Positions 1 to 7,266 of a DNA stretch of 45,392 bases are shown here, one piece after another. Source of the stretch: PALSA-660 sp036508875 (GTDB lineage Bacteria > Actinomycetota > Coriobacteriia > Anaerosomatales > PALSA-660); NCBI GenBank assembly GCA_036508875.1, contig DATCGP010000029.1, positions 1 to 45,392 of the forward strand. Direction: 5' to 3'. The position numbers and the translations under genes are program-made. The notes below the pieces were generated by a model. It searched no databases and was not told the DNA's origin. It was given only the letters and a program-made list of their open reading frames with translations. Positions within the stretch are counted from its first letter, which is position 1, and each line of letters opens with the position of its first letter.

Positions 1-131
1 GCGTCGATGAGCGTCACGTTATCGGGGAACGCGAGAGTGGACATCATCGTCTCGATCACGCGGATGCCGACGCCCTCGTCCTTGACCAGCGGGTTGCCGA
101 TCCCCATGACCGTGATTCTCTCTGCGGACAC
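1..131 (-). CDS. Hydrogenase maturation protease (HyaD/HybD/HycI family), 5' part only
   Basis: The 43 visible codons begin SAERITVMGIGNPLVKDEGV and continue GIRVIETM, the N-terminal signature of the nickel-dependent endopeptidases that trim the C-terminal tail of [NiFe] hydrogenase large subunits (GxGNxLxxDEGxG). In the family the acidic residue of this motif helps bind the nickel of the substrate. The rest of the gene lies beyond the window edge. The GTG start at 131 has GGAGG four bases upstream; an ATG eight codons later has no such site. It lies downstream of the [NiFeSe] hydrogenase genes on the same strand, and the large subunit there keeps a 19-residue tail, so it is the likely substrate. 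The family is certain; the substrate is inferred. Confidence 0.88.
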   Translation of the reverse strand, partial: MSAERITVMGIGNPLVKDEGVGIRVIETMMSTLAFPDNVTLID

Positions 132-252
132 TGTGCCTCCAGAATGATTGCGTGGCGTGCGGCGGAGCTGCCCTCGGCGCGCGGACGATGATAGCGCAGC
201 GGGGCCTTCGTACGTGCGCGCGCATGGGTGCAGCCACGGGCGAGCAGCCGGT

Positions 253-1566
253 CTAGATCGCAACGGTGTCCGCTTCTGCCGGTACGCCCTCGAGCAGCAG
301 AGCCCGCTCCTCGGCAGGCAGGGCCGCGCGGGCCTCTTCACGCAGGCGGTTCGACCCGGTGAGCATCTCGCGCATCATCACGACGAGCAGGTAGCGTCCG
401 GTCCGCGTCAGAGTGAAGCACTCGTCGTCGTCGCGCTCGAACCCGCCCACCGCGCGCATGAACTGGACCTCGCCCCACAGCCCGCGTTCCACTGGGGTCC
501 CGAAGTCAGCGATGAAGCGCCGCTTGTCGAGGCGCAGGCCGAACAGGTCGGTGACGAACCGGTAGCGCATCATGTCGCGCTGCGAATAGGGGCGGCCGAC
601 CTGGGTGACCGACAGGTTCCCAGCATGTACGCGCTTCGCGTAGTCGGCGAGGGAGAACGTGTTCGTGTAGAGGCGGTCCACCAGGAAGGACTGCGCGCCG
701 GAGCCGATCCCGAGGTACTCGGGATAGTCGACGATGTACTCGTCGATCATGCCGCCCTTCTCCTTCGAGAACGTCCACGCGCTCGACGCCTCGAAGTGTC
801 CCGTCAGCTCTGTGTCGATGACCTCGTAGTAAGCCTTCTCGCGGGTCATGTCGACTCTTCCGATCTGCTGCGAGAGAGCGCGCGCCTGCTGCGGCGAGGC
901 CATCAGCGGATAGAAAGTCGTCTGGTTGCAGCCGGTCTCCTTCAGTAGGCGGGTGTCGTGACGCAGCATCGCCTCTGTCTGGGACGGGAAGTTGAAGATC
1001 ATGTCGACGTTGAGCGAGTGGAACAGCCCTGCGCTCGCCGAGATGATGTCGAACAGCTCGGGGCCGGTGCCGTACTTCTCGAGCCGGTCCATCTGCCGCA
1101 GGAGCACGTCGGAGAAGCTCTGCACGCCGACGGACATCCGGTCGACGCGCCCCTCGAGGCGGTCGGCGAGCTCCGGGCCGATCTGGTTCGGACTCGTCTC
1201 GGCGGAGACCTCGCGGATGTGGAAGAGCTCGCGGGCCAGGTCGATCGTCTGACACAGCTCGTCAACCAGTATCGTCGGAGTGCCGCCACCCAGGTACAGG
1301 GAACCGAAGTGGTAGCCCAGCCCGGCGGCGATGCGCATCTCGTCACGAAGGTCGGAGAAGTAGCGGACCGCGATCTCCTCGTTGAAGAGGAACCGGTTGA
1401 AGGAGCAGTAGGTACACAGCCGCTCGCAGAAGGGTACGTGCGCGTACAGCAGGTAGGTCTTGCCCGGAGCGGGAGCGGGAAGATTCGCGCCATCCACGGG
1501 GCCGTGGGCGGTGTAGTGACGACTCAAGGGCCGCATCACTGCGGTGAGGGCGCGCTCGGCGAGCAC
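253..1566 (-). CDS. HemN/HemW-like radical SAM protein in the hydrogenase locus
   Basis: A 437-residue protein of the coproporphyrinogen III oxidase-like radical SAM family. The start of the barrel reads HVPFCERLCTYCSF, giving the CxxxCxYC motif that binds the SAM-coordinating [4Fe-4S] cluster. YLGGGTPT, MSVGVQSF and GIGSGAQSF follow as in HemN and HemW. True HemN decarboxylates coproporphyrinogen III anaerobically; HemW homologues are heme chaperones, and sequence alone does not decide between them here. The GTG start at 1566 has GGAGG four bases upstream. The gene sits between the cytochrome b subunit and the maturation protease, separated from the former by a strong hairpin. Its position suggests a role in supplying or inserting heme for the cytochrome b subunit, which is inference. 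Confidence 0.82.
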   Translation of the reverse strand: MLAERALTAVMRPLSRHYTAHGPVDGANLPAPAPGKTYLLYAHVPFCERLCTYCSFNRFLFNEEIAVRYFSDLRDEMRIAAGLGYHFGSLYLGGGTPTILVDELCQTIDLARELFHIREVSAETSPNQIGPELADRLEGRVDRMSVGVQSFSDVLLRQMDRLEKYGTGPELFDIISASAGLFHSLNVDMIFNFPSQTEAMLRHDTRLLKETGCNQTTFYPLMASPQQARALSQQIGRVDMTREKAYYEVIDTELTGHFEASSAWTFSKEKGGMIDEYIVDYPEYLGIGSGAQSFLVDRLYTNTFSLADYAKRVHAGNLSVTQVGRPYSQRDMMRYRFVTDLFGLRLDKRRFIADFGTPVERGLWGEVQFMRAVGGFERDDDECFTLTRTGRYLLVVMMREMLTGSNRLREEARAALPAEERALLLEGVPAEADTVAI

Positions 1567-1737
1567 GAAGCCTCCACGATCTCAAGGGGAGCAGCGCGAG
1601 CTGGCGCTCGGTGGGACGTCCTCACCGAAGATGCGCGAGCCGGCACTCGCCCGTTTGCTGTTCACCGACTAGTTCGACGCCCGCCTGCTTTCTCCTGTAC
1701 GAACGGTCAGATGGAAGGGCGGGGAGGACCGCGATGG

Positions 1738-1773
1738 GGAAGGACCCGGAAGCTCGTGCTTCCGGGTCCTTCC
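1738..1773 (-). terminator. Perfect 16-bp hairpin after the hydrogenase cytochrome b gene
   Basis: Two 16-base arms (1738-1753 and 1758-1773) pair perfectly around a TCGT tetraloop, 44 bases beyond the stop of the cytochrome b gene. No clear U-run follows on the minus strand, so it may act as a terminator, a partial attenuator or an mRNA 3'-end stabiliser that sets hydrogenase structural genes apart from the radical SAM and protease genes downstream. Confidence 0.7.
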
Positions 1774-1816
1774 GCTCTTCGCGCTTCCCCTCGCGGGATG
1801 CGCTCGGATCTTAGTG

Positions 1817-2470
1817 CTAGTGCTCGTCTCCGGGCGTCTCTCTCCACAGGAAGATGAGGCTGTAGAACGGCTTGAAGCCGTCGATGGCCGCAAGGTACGC
1901 GTGCACCATCGTGAACAGGATGATGACCCACATACCGAAGTAGTGGGCGATCCTGACGGCCATCTCGCTGCCGAAGAGTGAGATCGCGGAACCGAACAGC
2001 GGCCAGATCGCCCAGCCGTGCGCAGGCGTGAACAGGGCGAACCCCGTCCATGCCATGAAGAGGGTGATCGGCACGGTCGCCAGATACGAGATCTTCTGGA
2101 GCGCACCGTACTTGGCCGAGATGACGTGGGTGTTCCTGAAGAAGGTGTAGTACTTCACCGTCTCCATGAACTGATGCTTGTTCTCCGGCTGCGGCAGCCA
2201 GTTCTTGATGTCGACGTCGGTCTTGCGAGTCCCCAGCTGGTTCGCATCCCTGACCCAGAAGGCCAAGATGATGCGGCAGGTGAGGTTGATCACGAGCACG
2301 AACATCAGCAAGAAGTGGATGGAGCGGGCGAGGAACATGAACCCGGCGAAGAACGGATAGTGGATGTAGAAGCCGGTGAAGGCGAGCCCGATCATGCACA
2401 CGAGGTTGATCCAGTGTGTGAACACGAAGATCAACGGGTGCGCCTCACGGTAGTGTCCTTCGTGAGACAT
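1817..2470 (-). CDS. hyaC: Ni/Fe-hydrogenase cytochrome b subunit (HyaC-like)
   Basis: A 217-residue membrane protein of the HyaC/cytochrome b561-type family that carries electrons from the hydrogenase small subunit to the quinone pool through b hemes. Four hydrophobic segments are visible: FVFTHWINLVCMIGLAFTGF, IHFLLMFVLVINL, VPITLFMAWTGFALF and FGMWVIILFTMVHAYL. Histidines in the first, second and fourth segments are candidate heme ligands. The ATG at 2470 (MSHEGHYREAHPL) is chosen because AGGTGAT lies a suitable distance upstream. That site overlaps the end of the selenocysteine-containing large-subunit gene, whose second TGA lies at 2478-2476. The close coupling implies one transcript and shows the uptake hydrogenase is membrane-anchored and quinone-linked. 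Confidence 0.92.
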   Translation of the reverse strand: MSHEGHYREAHPLIFVFTHWINLVCMIGLAFTGFYIHYPFFAGFMFLARSIHFLLMFVLVINLTCRIILAFWVRDANQLGTRKTDVDIKNWLPQPENKHQFMETVKYYTFFRNTHVISAKYGALQKISYLATVPITLFMAWTGFALFTPAHGWAIWPLFGSAISLFGSEMAVRIAHYFGMWVIILFTMVHAYLAAIDGFKPFYSLIFLWRETPGDEH

Positions 2471-2475
2471 CTGCA

Positions 2476-4119
2476 TCACCTACCAGTGGGCTTGGACATC
2501 ACAAATGACGACTTGCCGGTCGTGGGTTCAGTCACGTGAACCCCGCAGCCGATTCAAGGATCGAAGCTGTGCACGATGCGCAGCGCTTCGAGCGGCTTGG
2601 TGACGTCGGCTATCGGGGCACCGACCAGCGCCTCTTCCAGCGGTCCACGGACGCCCTTGGCGTCACGCGGCGACATGTCCCACGTCGACGGCGTGATGAC
2701 CTGATAGCGGTCGATCTTGCCGCCCTTGACGGAGACCCAGTGGCCCAGAGCGCCACGGGGGGCTTCCCACAGGCCGGCGCCTTCGCCGGTGTCCGTGGTC
2801 GGCTCGACGAAGTAGCTGCTGTCGCCGGACTTGACGGCGGCGACGAGCTCGCCGATCCAGGTGCCCATCTCGCCCGCGACGTACGCTGCCTCGAGGTTAC
2901 GGGCGGCGAGACGGCCGAGGAGAGAGAGGAGGACGGTGGGCGTGAGTGTCGCGCCGGCGGCCTTGCTCAGAGTGGCCAGCGTGGAGTCCACGAGGCCCTT
3001 GACCTTGGTGTTGCCGGCGACATAGGCGACGAGCATACGGGAGAGGGGGCCGACTTCCATCGGCTTCTCATCGTAGCGCGGTGCCTTGATCCACGAGTAC
3101 TTCGCATCGGTGCTGTAGGCATCGAACGCGGCCTTGGTCTCGCCCTGAGCAGGGTTGAGCCCGTCAGCCGAGTTGTACCACGAGTGATCGATGTATTCCT
3201 TGATCTTGGCCGGGTCGGGATCGACCGGGTTCAGGCCGCCGATGAGGGCGCCACGCGGAAGCACGCGCTTCTTCGGGTCGAAGTCCGGCGCGTCGAAGAC
3301 GCCCCAGGACAGGTAGTTGCCGACGCCCTTGCCGTAGCCGGCCGCGTCCAGGTAGAACGGCGCGATGGCCAAGGTGTCCGGGATCATCGTGCCGTTGATC
3401 CAGTCGTTGAGGTTCTGCCAACGGAACAGGATGTCGGCGAGCTTGTCCTCGGTCGGGATCCAGACGGTGCCACCGGGCAGCGAGGTCATGAAGTGCGGGA
3501 ACTTCCCGCCCATGATCGCGATGATCTGCGCGGCCTCGGCCTGCATCTGGAGTGCCTCGAGGTAGTGCGCGACGGCGATGAGGTTGAGCTCGGCCGGAAG
3601 CTTCATGGCCGGGTGTCCCCAGTAGCCGTTGGTGAAGATCGAGAGCTGTCCACCGGCGACGAAGCCGGCGAGCCGCTTCTGGACCGCACCGAAGTCCGCT
3701 GTGGACGTGCCGGCGGCCTCGGCCAGCGCATAGGTGTCGGCGATGTTCGCCGAGAGCGCGGAGACGACGTCGACGTAGTCCAGAGCGGTGAGGGTGTAGA
3801 ACCACAGGATGTGGCTGTGAAGAGTCTCGGCACCCTCGATGATGTTGCGGATGATGCGGGCGTTGTTCGGGATCTTGATCCCGAGCGCGGCCTCGGAGCC
3901 CATCGTGGATGCGTGACCGTGAGAGATCGGGCACACGCCGCAGATGCGCTGCGCGATGTAGTAGGCGTCGGTCGGCTGACGGCCGACGAGCACCGTCTCC
4001 ATGCCACGGTACAGGCCGCCGGAGGCCCAAGCGTCCGTGACCTTGCCGTTGACAACCTCAACCTCGACGCGAAGATGACCCTCGATACGGGTGATGGGGT
4101 CGATCGCTACTCGTGCCAC
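2476..4119 (-). CDS. hyaB: [NiFeSe] hydrogenase large subunit, selenocysteine at an in-frame TGA
   Basis: The large subunit carries the Ni-Fe active site. The N-terminal metal motif is RICGVC (Cys60, Cys63), after the family start ARVAIDPITRIEGHLRVEVE. The frame reaches TGA at 2556-2554 directly after HSFDP. Read as selenocysteine it gives D-P-U-I-G-C-G-V-H, an exact DP(C/U)xxCxxH motif with Sec522, Cys525 and His528. A 19-residue tail (VTEPTTGKSS...PTGR) then runs to the real TGA at 2478-2476. Ending at the first TGA would leave an enzyme with only half its nickel ligands. A SECIS-like hairpin follows the TGA. The GTG start at 4119 overlaps the small-subunit TAG by one base (TAGTG), behind a GGGGGGTG site. 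The tail is the expected target of the maturation protease. Total 547 residues. Confidence 0.93.
2524..2543 (-). promoter_or_regulatory. Candidate bacterial SECIS element for selenocysteine insertion
   Basis: On the minus strand GGGTTCA (2543-2537) pairs perfectly with TGAACCC (2530-2524) around the six-base loop CGTGAC. The stem begins 10 bases after the TGA and the apical loop 17 bases after it, with G as the second loop base. This fits the usual bacterial SECIS description: a stem-loop just inside the coding sequence, loop about 16-37 bases from the UGA, and G in the first two loop positions. SelB would bind here. The function is inferred from geometry plus the preserved DPUxxCxxH context. 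Confidence 0.8.
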
Positions 4120-5309
4120 TACTTAGCACCCCCCTTCTTTGCGTCGTAGACCTTCTCGGTCTCGGTCGGAACGCCCTTGACACGGCCCTTGGCGGCTGAC
4201 GCGATGCCATGAACCACGAGGCCGGCCGCCGCTACGCCGCCGATCACCGCGCCGATCGTCGAGGGCTGGACGCCACCGATGAACGGGAGACGGACGTTGG
4301 CAGCCCGGGACACGAACGGAGTGTCGGCGTCGACCCAGTTGCCGGAGCCGTCGGCCCTGTTCGGGTCGGCGGTGCCGCAACCGATGCAGGGCGAGCCGCT
4401 CTCGACGCACCACGAGATCTGGCGGTTCCAACGGACGAGCGGGCAGTTCGTGTAGGTCTGCGGACCTTTGCAGCCCATCTGATACAGGCACCAGCCAGCG
4501 GCTTCGTCGGCTGCCTGGGTCGGCGAGCCGAACTTCACGAACTCGCCGTTCTCGAAGTGGCCGCGACGCGGGCAGTTGTCGTGGATCGTCGAGCCATAGA
4601 TGAACTTCGGGCGCCCCTTGTCGTCGAGCACCTTCAGGATCGAACCGTCGGCGAGCTTGCCTTCGAGCAGCACGTCGACCAGTATCGCGACGACCCACTC
4701 GGGGTTGACGGGGCACGTCGGCAGGTTGATGACCGGCGTCGCGATGTTCTTGGACTTCAGGAAGGCCGTGACTCCGGTGGCTGCTGCGGGGTTCGGATTC
4801 CCGGCTACCCAGCCGCCGTCCACCGCGCAGGAACCGACGGCGATGACAGCCAGCGCCTTCGGAGCGATCTCCTGGAGTTCCGCGAGACCTGTCCTGCCGG
4901 CGACGCGGAACGCGTTGCCGTCGAACCCGGTCATGATGGAGCCCTCGATGATGAGGACGAAACCGCCAGCGTCGACGGTGGCCTTGACGTTCGCTTCAGC
5001 TTGGTCGCCCGCGGCCGCCATGACCGTCTCCCAGTAGTTCACGGAGAGAAGGTCGAGCACGATCGTGGGGACGTCCGGCTTGCCGACCTGCGCCATGGAC
5101 TCGGTGCAACCCGTGCACAACCCGTGCGCCATCCAGAGAGCAGGCTGCAGTTTCGCGCCCGCCTGGATAGCCGACGCGATCTGCGGGGCGTACATCTCAG
5201 ACATCCCGAGCAGTGCGGCAACCGATCCGCAATACTTCAGGAAATCACGCCTGGACACACCCCGCGCGGCGAGGAGTTCCGTGAACTCTGCTCGCGCTTC
5301 TTGCGCCAT
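4119..5309 (-). CDS. hyaA: [NiFe(Se)] hydrogenase small subunit with Tat signal and C-terminal anchor
   Basis: This 396-residue electron-transfer subunit carries three Fe-S clusters. It opens with a twin-arginine signal (SRRDFLKYCGSVAALL, about residues 19-34), so the heterodimer is exported folded. Cluster ligands include CTGCTES, GSCAVDGG, TCPVNPEW, HDNCPRRGHFENGEF, GWCLYQMGCKG, TNCPLVRWN and CVESGSPCIGCG. A hydrophobic stretch near the C terminus (IGAVIGGVAAAGLVVHGIAS) is the expected membrane anchor. The ATG at 5309 has GGAGG eight bases upstream; the frame stays open further upstream but has no better start. The stop overlaps the large-subunit GTG by one base. The subunit has the shape of group 1 membrane-bound uptake enzymes that pass electrons to a cytochrome b. 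Confidence 0.94.
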   Translation of the reverse strand: MAQEARAEFTELLAARGVSRRDFLKYCGSVAALLGMSEMYAPQIASAIQAGAKLQPALWMAHGLCTGCTESMAQVGKPDVPTIVLDLLSVNYWETVMAAAGDQAEANVKATVDAGGFVLIIEGSIMTGFDGNAFRVAGRTGLAELQEIAPKALAVIAVGSCAVDGGWVAGNPNPAAATGVTAFLKSKNIATPVINLPTCPVNPEWVVAILVDVLLEGKLADGSILKVLDDKGRPKFIYGSTIHDNCPRRGHFENGEFVKFGSPTQAADEAAGWCLYQMGCKGPQTYTNCPLVRWNRQISWCVESGSPCIGCGTADPNRADGSGNWVDADTPFVSRAANVRLPFIGGVQPSTIGAVIGGVAAAGLVVHGIASAAKGRVKGVPTETEKVYDAKKGGAK

Positions 5310-5892
5310 CCCATACACCTCCTTGCGTTGTGAACGCATTCGAACGAATGGACTTGCGTCCGATGGCGTCCCGTTCCAGGGGCGCCCGCCGGACACCCGG
5401 CACTCAATCCTCCTTTCGATGCTCTTCAAACTGTCTGGCGGACATGTTCGCCACGACGCAGCAACGCCGATCGTCGGTGCCGCGTACGCGGCGGGACGGT
5501 CGGCGTCGGGTCGGGACTTGCGAGGGAGCGCACCAGAGCGGCTGGCGCGTTTGTTCGGGCAGACCTGCCCGGCCACGGGTTCAAGGGGAGAATGGGGTTG
5601 CCGAACCACGCCGGGAGAGACCCCCGGCTTCGATCTCAGACTGTTCCCCTCGGTAGATCAGACGCACTGTCGTCGCCAGCTCCCCTTACGACGTCGCAGT
5701 CGAATGCACCACTCACAAGTCTGCTTCTTCCGGGCACTACGCACAATACCTAGTTCGGCTTCCGCGACGGCTGGACGGCATTATCGGGGCCGGGTTTGCT
5801 GCATGCGGCGGAAATGGCGACAATGGGTGGGCGATGCCGGTCGCGTGCCTTTGCGCACCCCGGCTCCGGTGACGCGACGGGAGGGGCGGCAG
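5310..5892. other. 583-bp divergent intergenic region between hyaA and the DUF2249 gene
   Basis: No convincing gene lies here. Visible elements are an inverted repeat CATTCG-AA-CGAATG at 5337-5350, just upstream of the hyaA ribosome site; a second inverted repeat with 7-base arms CGGGCAG/CTGCCCG at 5556-5571; and a GC-rich hairpin around 5606-5624. On the minus strand AGGAGG followed by GTG at 5403 could start a 52-codon leader frame overlapping the hyaA start. A weak plus-strand promoter pair (TTGCTG, 17 bases, GACAAT) sits near 5799-5827. The length and repeats suggest a regulated upstream region for the hydrogenase operon. Confidence 0.5.
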
Positions 5893-6156
5893 GTGTCGGT
5901 GCAGGGACCCAGGCTCGTGGTCGACATCAGGGCGGTGACGCCGGCACTCCGTCGTCCGTTGGTGCTCAGCATCGTCGATCACCTGCTGGGTGCGGAGGCT
6001 ACCGAGACCGTGGTCGTCATCACGGACCACGAACCGGCCGGGCTGGGCTACCAGATGGAGCTGCGCCGCGAGACGCGCGGACGCGTCAGCTTCTCCTACG
6101 ATCAGCGCCTCGACGGCGCCTGGGTCGCCCTGATCACGCTGAAGCCCGAGGCCTGA
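5893..6156 (+). CDS. DUF2249 domain protein
   Basis: An 87-residue single-domain protein: VVDIRAVTPALRRPLVLSIV near the N terminus, then VVITDHEPAGLGYQME and the terminal GAWVALITLKPEA. This matches the DUF2249 (TusA/SirA-like fold) family, whose function is not settled. It is often found near redox, nitrite/NO and hemerythrin genes. The GTG at 5893 is chosen because GGAGGGG lies six bases upstream; the frame is open far upstream but without coding character. It is divergent from the [NiFeSe] hydrogenase operon across a long regulatory region and convergent with the HAD gene. Confidence 0.8.
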   Translation: MSVQGPRLVVDIRAVTPALRRPLVLSIVDHLLGAEATETVVVITDHEPAGLGYQMELRRETRGRVSFSYDQRLDGAWVALITLKPEA

Positions 6157-6188
6157 CGGCCCTTCGTCTCGTGCCCTGCGGCCTGGGG

Positions 6189-6878
6189 TCAGGTCTGGAG
6201 ACTCAGGGACTTCAGGAGGGCGGGGACGTCCGCCAAGGTGCCCCTGTGGTCTGCCACCGCGGTCCCTTTGCCTACGTAGAGGGTGCGGACCCCGAGAGCT
6301 CCCGCCGGCATGTCGGCGTTCGCGTCATCGCCGACCATCAGGCAGTCGGCCGGAGCGCAGCCGATCATGCCGCACACCTGCAGGAAGAACCCCACTTGAG
6401 GCTTGCATGCCTCCATCACCTCGTACGTGGTGATCGCGTCGAATGCGACGTCATCAAGGCGGGCCCAGCTCAGGCGCTGTTCGATCGCGACCAGAGGGAA
6501 GATCGGCTGCGTGGCCACGGCCACGCGCCATCCGAGCGCACGGGCCGCCTCGATCGCCTCGCGCGCTCCCGCCACCGGCCCGTAGCCGGTCCCGAGTGTC
6601 GGGAAGACGTCGCGGTAGAACCGCTCGAACACAGGCCAGTTCGCGTCGAGATCTATTCCGGTGCGCGCCGTGAAGTCCCGGTAGAAGACCTCACGGTTGG
6701 TGAGTCCGGGATGCGGCCGCTGCATCTCGTCGGTGGACGCGAGCACGGCAGGAACCAGATCGATGCCGGGGAACTGAGGGGCGACGACCACCTGGAGCGC
6801 GAGGAAGTAGCGTGACAGGAACTCGCGCACCTCGAGGTCGAGGAGGGTGCCGTCGAGATCGAAGAGCACTCCACGCAT
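6189..6878 (-). CDS. HAD-superfamily hydrolase
   Basis: A 229-residue haloacid dehalogenase-like phosphatase. Motif I is FDLDGTLLD (nucleophile and acid/base aspartates), motif II is the threonine in VAVATQP, motif III is the lysine in EACKPQVGFF, and motif IV is VGDDANADM. The cap sequence between motifs I and II is of the helical C1 type. The start ATG lies two residues before GVLFDLDGT, as usual. Substrate cannot be told; phosphoglycolate or nucleotide phosphatase activities are typical of relatives. An extended -10 element at 6932-6924 on the same strand is a plausible promoter. Confidence 0.88.
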   Translation of the reverse strand: MRGVLFDLDGTLLDLEVREFLSRYFLALQVVVAPQFPGIDLVPAVLASTDEMQRPHPGLTNREVFYRDFTARTGIDLDANWPVFERFYRDVFPTLGTGYGPVAGAREAIEAARALGWRVAVATQPIFPLVAIEQRLSWARLDDVAFDAITTYEVMEACKPQVGFFLQVCGMIGCAPADCLMVGDDANADMPAGALGVRTLYVGKGTAVADHRGTLADVPALLKSLSLQT

Positions 6879-6923
6879 CGCGCACCCGGCCCTTCCACTT
6901 CTGCAACGGCATCCGTGCGGTGC

Positions 6924-6932
6924 ATCGTAGCA
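6924..6932 (-). promoter_or_regulatory. Extended -10 promoter element upstream of the HAD gene
   Basis: TGCTACGAT on the minus strand lies 46 bases upstream of the HAD start codon. It matches the TGnTAnnnT pattern found before several other genes in this window. No good -35 box is visible. Confidence 0.4.
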
Positions 6933-7036
6933 TCGGCGCGATACGGCGTGGGTACGGTCGGATCGAGGGTAGAGTAGGCACTAGAGGTCGCCGCGCCTGG
7001 TTGCGGCACGACGGATCACGACGGAAGGACGACCCG

Positions 7037-7264
7037 ATGAAGGACTTCACCCTCGCGGAGCTGGCGGCATTCGACGGCAAGGACGGCCGGCCCGCATACG
7101 TGGCGTACGCCGGCACCGTCTACGACGTCACCGACTCGCCCATGTGGGCCGGCGGAGACCACGAGGACGCGCACAAGGCCGGGGGAGACCTGACCTCGGA
7201 GCACGACGACGCACCGCACGATGTCTACGTGACGGACTTCCCAGAGGTCGGGCGCCTCGTCTGA
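7037..7264 (+). CDS. Small cytochrome b5-like heme/steroid-binding domain protein
   Basis: A 75-residue protein consisting of one cytochrome b5-like fold: FTLAELAAFDGKDGRPAYVA, then YAGTVYDVTDSPMWAGGDH and the HKAGGDLT segment. The family signature is the F-T-x-x-E-L start followed by V-Y-D-V-(T/S). The His in GGDHEDAH is a candidate heme contact. It is a cytosolic single-domain version with no signal peptide. GGAAGGA lies seven bases before the ATG at 7037. It ends two bases from the convergent methyltransferase gene. Its partner is unknown; such proteins occur widely in anaerobes. Confidence 0.8.
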   Translation: MKDFTLAELAAFDGKDGRPAYVAYAGTVYDVTDSPMWAGGDHEDAHKAGGDLTSEHDDAPHDVYVTDFPEVGRLV

Positions 7265-7266
7265 TC

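Noticed and set aside
2554..2556. TGA as the true end of a large subunit lacking the second metal motif
   Set aside because: Such a protein could not hold the Ni-Fe centre, and the conserved motif plus tail reads on in frame right up to the next gene.
2536..4149. Long open frame of 537 codons on the plus strand, antisense to the hydrogenase large subunit
   Set aside because: It mirrors a strongly conserved gene, has an Arg/Asp/Val-rich composition typical of high-GC shadow frames, and resembles no protein family.
5310..5414. Upstream extension of the hydrogenase small subunit using an ATT start after AGGAGG
   Set aside because: ATT starts are rare, the extension has no coding character, and the ATG at 5309 has its own GGAGG directly before a Tat signal.
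5415..5440. CTTCAAA at 5424-5430, considered as a tRNA-Sec anticodon loop near the selenoprotein gene
   Set aside because: The flanking bases do not form an anticodon stem and no acceptor or T arm can be folded around it.
5606..5624. GC-rich hairpin upstream of hyaA considered as a metal or cofactor riboswitch
   Set aside because: It is a simple 6-bp stem with no recognisable riboswitch core or switching terminator.
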